Assembly: GCA_030737875.1 (NCBI GenBank)
Contig: CM060920.1
Span: forward strand, 481,460,861-481,524,860
Reading direction: 5' to 3'
DNA: 64,000 nucleotides
Source of the DNA: Allium sativum
Taxonomy: Eukaryota > Streptophyta > Magnoliopsida > Asparagales > Amaryllidaceae
Notes under the pieces: model-generated
Databases searched by the model: none
What the model was told of the DNA's origin: nothing
Seen by the model: the letters and a program-made list of their open reading frames with translations, nothing else
Translations under genes and position numbers: made by a program
Part shown: positions 13,474 through 24,700 of the stretch, piece by piece
How positions within the stretch are numbered: the stretch's first letter is position 1
How the letters are laid out: every line of letters begins with the position of its first letter

Positions 13474-13478
13474 AAACT
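13474..13478. repeat. Target-site duplication AAACT, right of LTR B
   Basis: Exact repeat of 7292-7296; together they date the insertion of LTR B as later than the plus-strand LTR around it. Confidence 0.8.
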
Positions 13479-13536
13479 CATCACTGTTGCAAGTACCTGC
13501 ATACCAGAGACAACCGAATTAAGCCAAATTCCTTCA

Positions 13537-13546
13537 CCTATAAATA
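13537..13546 (+). promoter_or_regulatory. Candidate TATA box of the plus-strand LTR
   Basis: CCTATAAATA in a plausible plant promoter setting, followed by CA-rich sequence where a start site could fall about 30 bp on. In the reconstructed LTR it lies about 1.26 kb from the start. LTR B is inserted only some 60 bp upstream, so proximal elements of this promoter would have been cut away. Confidence 0.35.
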
Positions 13547-15304
13547 CACATCTAAACTCCATACACAACACACACTGAGTTGCTCCTAAAAAAATATACA
13601 CAAAGCAAAATCATAGCACTCAAATGGTAGAGAAACAGTGTGAGGAAGAGCAAACCTGGAACTATAACCGTGTGCAAGCTGGAGGAAAACAATAGCAAGA
13701 GAATGAAGTATATTTAAATTAAAATCAAAGCTTGGAAGAGAATTAAAAAAAATAGAGAAAAAGCTTGGAATTGAACAAAGACAGAGACTAAAATATGGGA
13801 ACAAAAGCATGAAAAGCCTAAAACAAAAATGGCAAGACAATGGGTAAATATGTGAGTTAACATTCTGTGTTTCCCTTTTCAACCTGTTTTATAATTAATG
13901 GTTTATTTTGGTTTCAACTTATATATGTATATACATAATATTTGAAGATGATTGATCGTTCATACTGATCATATATTGAAAGAAAGAAAAATATAATAAA
14001 ACCTCTGTTAATATTGAAACAAAAGCAAGAGCAGTTAACAAACAAACAAATATAGTAACCTATATACAGTGAATAAACACGTAAAAATTCTATATTGTTT
14101 ATTTAACTCTTGTAAACTCAAACTAGATGTAGGATGATATGAACCCACTATACGGAATGCAAGCATTAAGTAGTTATAGGCAGTTAGATTATGATTTGAG
14201 GAATTTAAAACTGTACAACGGCTCAAGATGCATTTTTGCTGCAGTTTCCATCAGCTTGCATAATCAAACTTCGAAAAGACAACAAAAGAATATATTACTT
14301 GTATAATAGAAACAGAAACAAACAATGAAGTAGTTGCGGCTAAAAATGGTCAAAACACTAACAGAGTTTACAATGCACTTATGAACAATAATTTAGTTGA
14401 GGAAATGTGGTAATAAAATTGTTCGGACTTGACATAATAGAAGTAGTCCAAACACTGGAAAAGAAACAATATTAGATTTAGATGGATATGAAAATGTTCA
14501 GATTTTAATCATAATTTGCTTACAGGATGTGAATGATAATTTAGTAGATATACTGAAACATTTGCTTCTGAAATACGAACATGCCTCTTGTTCTTTTCTT
14601 TTACTGATATCACAAACTGATGTTGTCATGTGGAACTTGTTCTAATGACAGTAAGTTATGCTAATTAGTTTGCGTTTACTAATGTACTTACAGAACCATA
14701 ACTTAAGATTATGACAAACATGTGAAGTTATAACGTAAATAAATTGATTAGGACTGAGAATGATATCTCAATAAAAAGGGTTTCTTTGGTTTAATCTTTA
14801 AAGCAACAAAGTTAGATGGACAGTTTGATTAAACCGCGTGGGGTTCATCCTATTGTTTATTATTGAAATTTGTTTGACATTTGTAGATAAACAATTTTGA
14901 ATTTGGCAATGCGTACATACTCTTGTTAAAACCAGTTAAAATCAGCGTGCAGCATAACATGATTCTCACCGTAAATTTTTACAAGTTAATTATCATAAAA
15001 CATATTTTATGATAGTCAAATTAGTACACACACTGTGTACCGGGATATTGGGGAAAACATGAACTAACGAAACAAAGAACAGAGAAGACAGAAAGGGAAT
15101 AGTAACAAGAGAAAGGAAATAGATGGATTCAATGTTTTATTGGGCTGGTACAATTCGATTCAGGCACATTGGTTTGAAGGAATTAACATAGACAAGCTTA
15201 TTGATTTGTGCAAGGACTGGAAGATGAGGAGTACACATGGTGTTTGATACTGGAAATATGAGATATACTGCTACAAAACTAAATAACATGCTTATATACA
15301 GATT

Positions 15305-15307
<3 letters not shown>

Positions 15308-15339
<32 letters not shown>
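15308..15339. repeat. TA microsatellite
   Basis: About sixteen uninterrupted TA units inside the plus-strand LTR. Confidence 0.9.
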
Positions 15340-15345
<6 letters not shown>

Positions 15346-17720
15346 TTGTGAAAACTGGATGCTACTATATTTTAAAAGTAGTAACATGAGAGAATTATTA
15401 ACCGCAAAAGGAGGAGTTTGCGTTGATGGAGTTGAAGGCAAGATTGTCAGTAGCGTGGTGGTGCATGTGTATGGTGGATAGGGTGTGCACGGTGAAGAAG
15501 GACATCAGGTGGAGGAAGAGTTCTTGGCATGATGAAGAGCTGATACGATCCATGTTTTTTTTACCTACCAAACCCATGTTTATCACTGGATTTATCTCCT
15601 GACATGGCAAGGCAAGGAGTAAGGGCAGATGAAATCATAGGATCGGAAATTTTAGATTGCCAGATACGTGGGGTTCTTATTTCGATCATGTGAAGCAAGG
15701 ATGAAAGAAATTAAGGAATGGACCTAGGAAAGAATAGTAGGAGGTAGGCTTTTTGTATATGACAAATTGGGCTGAAAGAATTTAAAAAAAAAGGGAAAAT
15801 ATTGTTTGTTAAAGAACCTAGAGTTTAAATTAAAACATCTTTATATATTTAAATTTAAAAGAACGGAAGAAGGAAACATGTTTTAAAGATGTCTACAATG
15901 AAACAATTATGTTATGCGGCTTAGGCCATATTGGGCTTATTAAAGTTAGTCAGATTTAAATAAATTTGATTAAAATAAGAGTGATATATATATATATATA
16001 TAACTCTAAGTAAATAAATATATGAATAAAAAGAACGAAAAATCGTGAAGTTATATCGTAAAATAGACATTATCGTGTGAAGTTTTTGGGTTCGAAGCCC
16101 GCTATTATATATATGAATGTATGTATGAATAATTTAAACAAAATAGAATATTTAAATTAAATCGATGTATTTAATTCCAAGGAAATGGAATTAAATATAA
16201 ATGTGAAATTAGTGATTGCCCGGGATCACATATTTCAAACCATTATGTTTTTGAAATCAAATATTAATAATTATTGATTGAAATCATTGTGATTGTTAAT
16301 TATCTGTTATGTTGTGAAGTGACAAACCAGATCAAAATTAGTTAAAATAAAACATTGATACATTTTATTTAATTTAAATCGTCTTGTGCTGATACTGTTC
16401 TGAAATCAGAATTTAGATCTATATAAGTTAATTAAATTAAATAAGCATGTTATGAAAATATATATAATATTCACACTGTTTAAATTTGATAGTTAAAACA
16501 CCGACTATCAAATAGATATTCCTCGCATGGTTTTTCGAAGAGACCGGGATGGGAACTGGACCCAAAACCACTTTGAACTAACTTTACGTAAACTAACTTG
16601 TAGGGACAATTATACGATTTAAAGAATTGAAGATCGTAGATCTTCATAAGAAAAAGAAATACTTGTTGAAATTCTCTGGTTAGCTCCCAGAGATATTTCA
16701 GTTGTGATTCTATCGTTATTGAATCTTCGGATTGGCAAGGATTATTGGCTACTGATCCGCGGAGTGATTCCTATATTGGATGCAGCAGAGTGCCTTTGGT
16801 TCATCCTGTTCCTGGATGACTTGTATGGACGAATGTTTGACAGAGTATTTCTTAAGAGTCACGTACATTGAATTTTACAAACGTACTTCTATTGGTGCAA
16901 GCTAACACCCAGAGTATTTTTGTGGACGTCTATTAGTGATTTGACGGATCTGACAATGTGGCATTCCAAGTAAATGGTGGTCAGATGTTCTAAAAGTAAA
17001 TTCTAACCTCAAGCCTCACAATCAGGAAATGGCAAAAATCGGGCAAGCAGCATGGCTAAGAGGATCGCTCCCAATTAGGGTATATAATCACCTATCTAGA
17101 GAAAATTCATTTCCTTCTTTAATCTATTTCGATGTTGTCCCTTTTTGGGAAACGATGGCTTGAGCCCAACCGTATTTATGTGTGGATCGGTCTTATGATT
17201 ATCTTTTATTCAAAAGAATTTTGAAAGTTAAATCAAGCTGTTTTAAAACCATTTACTCACACCAATCCCATGACTGAATCAAAGTTTATTTTTTTATGTT
17301 TTCCCTAAACTCTTGGGTGCCCAAATTTATACGGACAGTCAAGTGGTTTCAGGATTTTACTGATTCACTTGGAGGAGCTAAAACAAGAGGCTTCATCGTT
17401 AGATATATAAAGTTTATTTCCGTTGTGTTGTGTATGTGTTGTACTTTGATGATGTATGTGGGTATAAACACCAGTTTTGTATTTAAAGTATTGTTATATA
17501 ATATATTTTATTTCGTTCCACTGTGAGATTCGTATTTACTATTATTCTGATGTGTTATGTTCTTCTTTTTCTTCTATTCTAACTTTCTTTCTTTCTACTT
17601 TCCATCCTCTAACTTCTTTCTATTAACGATCCATTAATTTCTGATGCTTGTTTAGTTGATATGTGATACCTAATATGTATTAGTATTTGATAATCAAGAT
17701 CAGAATTTTCTGGCTCGTTA

Positions 17721-17735
17721 CACACACACACACAT

Positions 17736-17803
<68 letters not shown>

Positions 17804-17810
17804 GCGCGCT
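17721..17810. repeat. Compound CA/TA/CA/CG microsatellite at LTR end
   Basis: Consecutive runs of CA, TA, CA and then about nine CG units. The run begins at the terminal CA of the plus-strand LTR. Alternating CG and CA tracts are classical candidates for left-handed DNA. Confidence 0.9.
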
Positions 17811-17929
17811 TTGTCTAAGTAGTTAAAACCAATATAGTACAAGACTTCGATTGTGATAAAATTACAAATACTTGAAGATTAATTCAACTATAATATTAAC
17901 TAACCGATGTAAGTCAATTTTTGTTATGA

Positions 17930-20790
17930 CTACACCACTGCATTTGCTACACCTGTTTCTTTTTTGTGTTTGGTTCTCGTCTATGGCATTTTTGAATTTT
18001 GTAGACTTCGAATCCATGTTGCCTTTTCGCTACATGAGGTATAATCAACTGATTATCACTTAATGTCCAACATTGCTTATCCCTCACAAGATGAAATTCC
18101 AAGGTGTAAGCGGCGAGATATTTATCAACTGTATAGTATGATGAAGCAAAATTATGATGACTTATATTAGCTTCTGTTGAAACCGACGAATAACCAGTCA
18201 TATAACATGCGTACAATGTATATACTATAGCAATCGTATATTGCACGTACATGCGCAAGTGTCTTCATTGATTAACACTTCAAATTCATTGTCAAATATT
18301 GCATTCTACTTATGTTAAATTGAATAATTCTTGTACGTCTTGCTTCATTGGCTCTTTTGACAATCTTTGCTTCTCACTTAGAAGTAAGACAAATTTTGAG
18401 TTTTCATGTTGCTTCTCTTCTTTGACAAAAATAATCCACCGACCGAAAAAAGTCCGTGCAACCAAAGCTTTCATAGGTAAAAAATCGAGCACCTGATAAT
18501 ACACCATTCAAGCTTTCAGAAACATATGTGATCATGACATAAATCTACCACCGTCATCTTTGCATAGAGTCCAACTTTTCTCTTTTCTATTAAAACTTTT
18601 TTCAATCCATTTATACGCCTTACTGGATCTTTATTTCTTCCCGAATCTTGTGGTATTCAACTTCCTTCGAAGCACATGTCGTTGCATAAAAAAGACCGAT
18701 TTAATCATTTGTCTTTGAAACTGACTGCTTGAAAATTAACCTTAAGATGCCTAGCACAAAGGTGATGCTTATGGGGGTAAATGCCACTTTGTTTCCAACG
18801 CATTTGGTATTCATATTATTATGTCGAAAATGAAAGTAGCCCGACGATCATTGGCAGTATGAATGAACCAATGCATCTAAGCAAAAAACCAACTTCAACT
18901 ATCGGCTGACTCTGACTCAACAATTGCATATGCCAAAAGATATATATGGTCATCCGTGTCAACATCATTAGCTACATGTAATTTCACTTTGTATTTTCCA
19001 TACAAATATGTTCTATCAATACAAATTAAGAGACGACAATGTACAAACCCTTCAATACATCGACCAAATGCCCAAAAAGCTCGTTCAGACACTCTATATT
19101 CATCCGTAATAACATGCCCAATGCTCCTTAGGTTCGTTCTAGTAATTTCTATGAAATATTGCCTTAAGGTGGTTACAACTCCGCCCAACCACCAAAAATC
19201 TTTTCAACTACTTTACTCAAATCTCTTTATGCCTCTATATAACTTATCTTCACAAATAATTGTTCTTCCATAGTACCTGCACAGTGTTGGCTGTTATGTT
19301 CAAATCAGATCTTTACAAACGGTAAATTTTTTGAACATAGAAACGTGGAAGTTGCTTGCTTGTGGTTTGAGTGAACCTTTGGGTTCACACAATTGTAGTC
19401 AATTGGATATTTTCGTATAATCCATCAACTTTGTTTGGCATCAACATTACAGATAGCAATATATTTGGTTTATTTGATTTTGTAGGTTTAGAAGAGATAA
19501 TATGAAAAATTGATCATTCACTTAATTATTGTTTGAATTTTTTCTTTCGTCTCGAAAATCATATCAACTTTAAATCCATTTTGGACGTTCATTGTTGTAA
19601 ATTTCTCATTTTTGAATTGAAGATCTACAACAATTGACTTAACCATTAACTATGCCATGCATGAGTCATCATCAAGAGGTACCACCATTTCCATCTCATT
19701 AATATCTTCAAGCAAATTTTCTTCCACAGCTGTGAACATGTGGTTTAATGCTCGTTATTTACTTGCATGCTATCGATTAAAGAAATGTCAAATTCTGGCA
19801 TACTCACTACATCCATACTATTCACAGGAGGATCCACATGTTCATCTTCACCTACATCCATGTCCATTTCCATATCATTCGATGCCTTGCTTGCTCTAAT
19901 GTCCATGTTGGTTACTTTGATATTTGATTGTGTAGCAATGTTATGGACGAGAGATCTAAAAATTCACAAAAGGTTTTGTTTTTATTGTAACTTTCATATA
20001 TACAAGCACATAAATTAACTGTAGACCATTCACATATCTCTGACTCATATGTTGTAGCTCGGATGATGTAGGATACACAGAAGGTAGTAAATAATTTGAA
20101 GGCCCGACAGTGCAAAGTGATGTTCGTTGTTGTGGAACATATCTGCGTATAAAATATTGTGAATAATAACTACAAAATAACACATATGGTTAGATCATAC
20201 AGATGACCAAAATGACATTCACTTTTCCATCATATTTGTAAAGCTTTTGTGAGTTGAATAAGAATAGTTGTACCGAATAACATGTTAATAACTCATACAT
20301 GGCGGATATCCGAAAAAGCCTTGTTGTTGATCGTAAGTAGTTGTCATAAATGGAGTATTAAAGCTCAACGATGCATTTTCATGACCAATTCTGATATTTT
20401 CAACTCTTCTACCACTATCATCTACTTCATGGTTAACTACTTACGGTGCTATGGGTTCTTCTATTTCAGCCCGTTTACTCTTTACAATAAATAGCTCTAT
20501 GAATTTTGTTATCGTTGAAAGCATTAGTTCTACATTTTTACCATCAGCTTTTTTAATGAATTTTGATTCAGAATCAGTATGCCAGTTACACACTAAATCT
20601 ATATCAAATTCATCAAATTTTATCTTAATCGATTTTATATATCGACTCCTTCAATTGAACCAAAATTGCATCTTTTAGTAACTTTCACCAGTTTATACGA
20701 CCTTCCAACATATTTATCGAAATTGTCTTCGTTTATCACCAATTCACCATCAAAATAACATATTGTTGGAATACCTTTAGGAGTTATTCT
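17930..20790 (-). pseudogene. Decayed Mutator-like (MULE) transposase
   Basis: Relic of a plant MuDR-type transposase on the minus strand, recognisable piecewise from N to C terminus but broken by many stops and frameshifts. The N-terminal part near 20645-20780 reads CYFDGELVINEDNF then KYVGRSYKLVKV, like the MULE N-terminal region. An acidic linker (DMEMDMDVGEDEHVD) lies near 19800-19890. A pre-catalytic block ends in KVVEKIFGGW near 19195. The catalytic-core stretch at 18895-19188 reads AFWAFGRCIEGFVHCRLL then YGKYKVKLHVA. Further on, AYKWIEKSF (near 18600) and WTLCKDDGGRF (near 18550) match the usual core end. The C terminus at 17947-18258 contains SSYYTVDKYLAAYTLEFH, the SWIM-proximal region of this family. 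It is certainly not functional. I could not define terminal inverted repeats. Confidence 0.85.
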
Positions 20791-21310
20791 ACGTTCAAAA
20801 CAACAACAAAATTGACCATTTCAATAACGAACTAGTCGGCAAACCTAACAAAAACTAATAGTAGTAAATTAAGATTTGAAAAACTATTCTTTCTAGAATA
20901 TAAAGAAATAATAAGTTGTCGATTCTCAAGTAGATCTATTTTGAACTAAATATGAATTTAGTCTGAAATAATTATTTGTGTGGAATGTTTTTTATAAAGC
21001 TGAATTGTGGAAGAAAAAGAAGGGCTAACTAGACAGTTAAGTAGATTTGGATGAGATCTGAAATAGCGCCAATTGGCGTTATTTCAACTGTCATCCATAA
21101 AGCAAAGAAGATGTGGATGACATCAAAGATGTTGCCAACGTAAAATAAATAAATATACCGACGGACGTCTGAGATGTCGTCAGTAGCATATGTGGTCAAA
21201 AGCGATTAATTTTTGTAATAACTTTGTAAATTGATATATTTTTGATATAAGTTGTTAAAACTAGCTCAAATATTTTTTTTTCTTCTAATAATAATATATA
21301 ATATATAATA
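20791..21310. other. Intergenic spacer with a 26-bp palindrome
   Basis: No gene seen. At 21060-21085 there is an inverted repeat centred on GCGCCAATTGGCG, with 12 of 13 arm bases pairing. It may be part of the transposon's flank or an unrelated site. Confidence 0.4.
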
Positions 21311-21474
21311 GAGCACAGCTATTTAAACACAAAATTAGACACAAACAGAGAGACACACAGCCTCAACCATTGGATCCTTTTGTCTTTATATGGAGATGTA
21401 TAATTCATGGGGTGATCCAACGGAACAAATCAATTATGTCACTATTTATGTCTAAATAGACTTTCCCTCTGTGT
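21311..21474. mobile_element. Small MITE-like element upstream of p23
   Basis: A 164-bp unit whose ends pair imperfectly: CTATTTAAACACAAA near the left end against CTATTTAGACATAAA from the right end read inverted, with CACAG-type outer ends. Both sides are bounded by AT-only sequence (21291-21310 and 21475-21494), which may include the target duplication. It lies about 250 bp upstream of the p23 start codon. Confidence 0.45.
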
Positions 21475-21494
21475 ATAATATATAATATAATAAT

Positions 21495-21730
21495 GGAATT
21501 TTCCGGCGATTTAACGGCCCATGGAATATTGATCCGAAACCAAAAATGCTGATATGCTTGTCCGAAAATTAGAAGGCCTTCGGAATTCGTTAAGGAAAGG
21601 ATATTATCGTCATTTTATCTCAGTTACTTGGTTCAAAAGCGCCTGAATTTTATGAATAGCCGAAATTTGGAACCAAGTAGAAACTAGAAAGACAAGTTCT
21701 CTCTCAATTTCTGTTTGTCCGTCCGAAATT
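21495..21730 (+). promoter_or_regulatory. p23 promoter-proximal region and 5' leader
   Basis: Sequence between the AT-rich MITE flank and the p23 start codon. A CT-rich stretch (TTCTCTCTCAATTTC, from about 21691) just before the ATG is typical of plant 5' leaders. The transcription start cannot be fixed from sequence alone. Confidence 0.4.
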
Positions 21731-24700
21731 ATGAGGTATTCTTTTATGGAACTCATTTAGTGGTTGATAGTACATAATCCTATCTTATTTTGGTGTTTGT
21801 ATCACTGTATGTAGTTTGATGCTTTAAGGGTTTCTGTTATTTAAGCTGATTGATCTGAGAGATTTCGGGTTTTATGTAGATTGGACTGTAGTGCATTTTT
21901 GTTTGGTGTAAAATGAGATATCATACAATTTGCTGCAAAAAGGGAGAAAAAAAAAAAAAAAAAAAAAAAACAAATAAGGAAAAAAAGAAAGATGAAACCC
22001 ATTGTCACACAGGGAGGAAGCTAAACGAAAACGGTTTATTCAATTATTTTTGTGAGACTAATGAACGCAATGGAACTTTACGGTTCTCGATGCTGCTGCT
22101 GCTGATATTGATTATTTTGATGTACAACATTTAATTATATGGAACCAATGAGTGCTTCTTTTGCACAGCTTTGGAAAAACAATTCATTACTTTTTAAAAG
22201 TAATAAACTTTTGTTCGATAAGAGAAGCTAAAAGACTTTTAGGCTGCGTTTGTTTAAAATGGCTGAATGCTTATTGCTTAATGCTGAATGCTGAATGGAA
22301 ATGCTTAATGCTGAATGCTTATTATGTTGTTTGATTATTTGCTTATTCAAATTCTGAATTGTTGTGATATATTTTTGATTGACAAATTTGTCCTTCATCT
22401 TTATTGTTCGAATACTAATAATGTATATACGTGCAATTATAATTTCTAATAACAACGCGTTTACAAATTTATTCTGAATTCATACAAACAAAAGAACACA
22501 TTTTCAACTCGTTTATTAGCAAAACTTATGAAATTATTACAAATCAAAGAAGATCAGCAATTTGATCATGTAAATTCGAGATAAAAACATGTAAATTCGA
22601 CATATGTGCATTAATGTAACAAGGGGCCACCAAATATCAGTTTCCAAAACTGGAGGAATGCCTTTTAGATCAAACCATGCAAACTAATATCATATCCTAG
22701 CCAAACAATTAGAAAAGCTTGTTTCCAAACCTAAACGTAAATAGTAAACTTAAAATTGGAAAATAAAAGGAACAGCTAACAAAAATAAGAAAAGCGGAAG
22801 AATGATGTTTAGACCACAATTTGATTTAAATGGCAATCCGACTGTAGCAATTGCTATAGACAGAGAGCACAGACTACAAAGGAAGCCAACATGCATTAAA
22901 ATTGGCAATAGAAAATTAACCTTTTTTGTATTCAACTTGACAATAGAAGATCGTACCAGTCCCAACTTTATGATGACAGAAAATTTTTGCCATATTATCC
23001 TAGCTTTTCTCAGCAAAAGAAGTCATACATATAACTGTACAAATGTAGGCTAAAAAGCTACCCATATAAAATAATGTGACAATGTCCTACATCTAAAAAT
23101 ATATGTGAAATACTCTTCATTCGTCTGTTCTATGCAAAGTATAGAAAAAGTAATTGAAGAAGTTACCTCTTTAGTATATGCTGCAGTCAATGCTTTCTCT
23201 TGTTTTGGGCAAAAAGAAATAGCTGCTGTGATAAATAGAGGAGGACGACGGCTTGAAAGAAAGCTGCTGCTGTATAAAGAAGGGCAGCGCAGGAAATCAG
23301 CAATCAGCAGCTCAAAAAGCTCAAAATATCAGCTTTTCCCCGTTCAGCTAATCTGACTTATTCATGGCTGAATAATTCTCCCACCCAAACGTTTTAAAAC
23401 CGCTGAATACATTCAGCTTTTCCTGTTCAGCACTGGAAAAGCACTTTTTCAAAAAAACAAACAGAGCCTTAATATTATTTTTACTTTATTTGAATGAAAA
23501 TATTTCAATTAAACAACCATATATATGATATTGAATACGTTAATTCTTTCTAAAATCAATAAAAGTGAAAAAGAAAAGGAAAAAAGAAAAAGCAGAGCAC
23601 TCTTGATTTTGAATGTATAATGTATGTGGTATCTCAAGATAAGTAGAGACCTAGATGAAATATAATGAACATGTTTTCTGGCAAAGCGTAATGAACATGT
23701 TTTTAGTATACAGAAAATATAGAGGAGTGCTAGAACGATAGAGTTTTTTGTTGTATGGGTGATCATGGGATGTAGAGCGGTCATATTTATATTTACAGTT
23801 CATTTCGATCATTTGTATTTTTTGTTAGTCCAAAACCTTATTTTGATTGCAAATTTTATAGTTGATTAGGACAACATTTTCAATTTAATCGTGCTGAAAT
23901 ATTTTGGAGTCCACAACCTACAAAGAAATTGAATTTTGTTGAGAGCTTTAGATGGTTTCCGAGGTAGCCTTTCAGTTGAACTACCCCTTATGGATGATAA
24001 TTTCTGTGTGTAATTTTAGGGGATGGAATCCTTTGTTCTTGCACGAGCTTCAAAATTTGGGATCGATTAATATGTCAACATTAAACGTCCATGTAGGAGT
24101 ACGCTGTTAAAAGCTCAATATTTAGTTGCTTTGGGAAATAACATATTTTAATTGATGGCTTCCAAATCGAAAGCGTAATAACATGGTTAAAAGCTATGTT
24201 GGACAACGATCAATCATGCTCTTACTATGTTATAGTTACACTTATTATCGTGTATTGGTGTACATAATAGACTACTACTATACCTTTTTAAAGTAACTAC
24301 ATTAACAAGCATGTCATCTCTTAATGCCTTCAGCTCAGACATATACTGCTTGGTTTAGGAACCTCTTGAGCAACTTGGATTATTGTATACAAGTTCTGAA
24401 ATATGTATAGCTTAATGCATGTATGTTTGTTGTATTGGCTGTAATGCTGTATCCATCCAATTATTGCAGTCGCCACCCTGACATCAAATGGGCAGAAAGG
24501 CTTGACAAGGTTTATATTACAGTTCTATTGCCTGATGCAAAAAATGTAAAAGTGAACCTTGAACCTGATGGCCTGTTCACCTTCTCTGCAACTGCCGTCG
24601 TTGAAGCAAAGCTGTACGAGTTGAAATTGCAACTGCATGATAAAGTGCATGTAGAGGTGACAGCAGCACTATTAGTGCTTAGATTTTTTTTTTAAGAATT

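Larger units (their letters stand above)
6094..17722 (+). mobile_element. Long 3' LTR of the older plus-strand gypsy element, split by solo LTR B
   Basis: The LTR starts with TGTAACGATCC directly after a polypurine tract and ends with TGGCTCGTTACA at 17722. Once the inserted solo LTR B and one copy of its target duplication are removed (6182 bp), the two parts (6094-7296 and 13479-17722) give an LTR of about 5.45 kb. Supporting this, 17240-17330 near its end matches, inverted, about 7640-7700 of LTR B near B's element-3' end, so the same LTR-terminal module sits at the expected place and orientation. No protein-coding capacity is visible. It includes TA microsatellites near 15308-15339 and 15986-16002. 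Confidence 0.6.

Noticed and set aside
16080..16105. GGGTTCGAAGCCC as a tRNA or SINE B box
   Set aside because: The B-box match is good, but no A box, cloverleaf or acceptor stem fits around it.
21495..21730. GAA/TTC motifs as heat-shock elements for p23
   Set aside because: Groups such as GAAGGCCTTC do not keep the required nGAAnnTTCn spacing.
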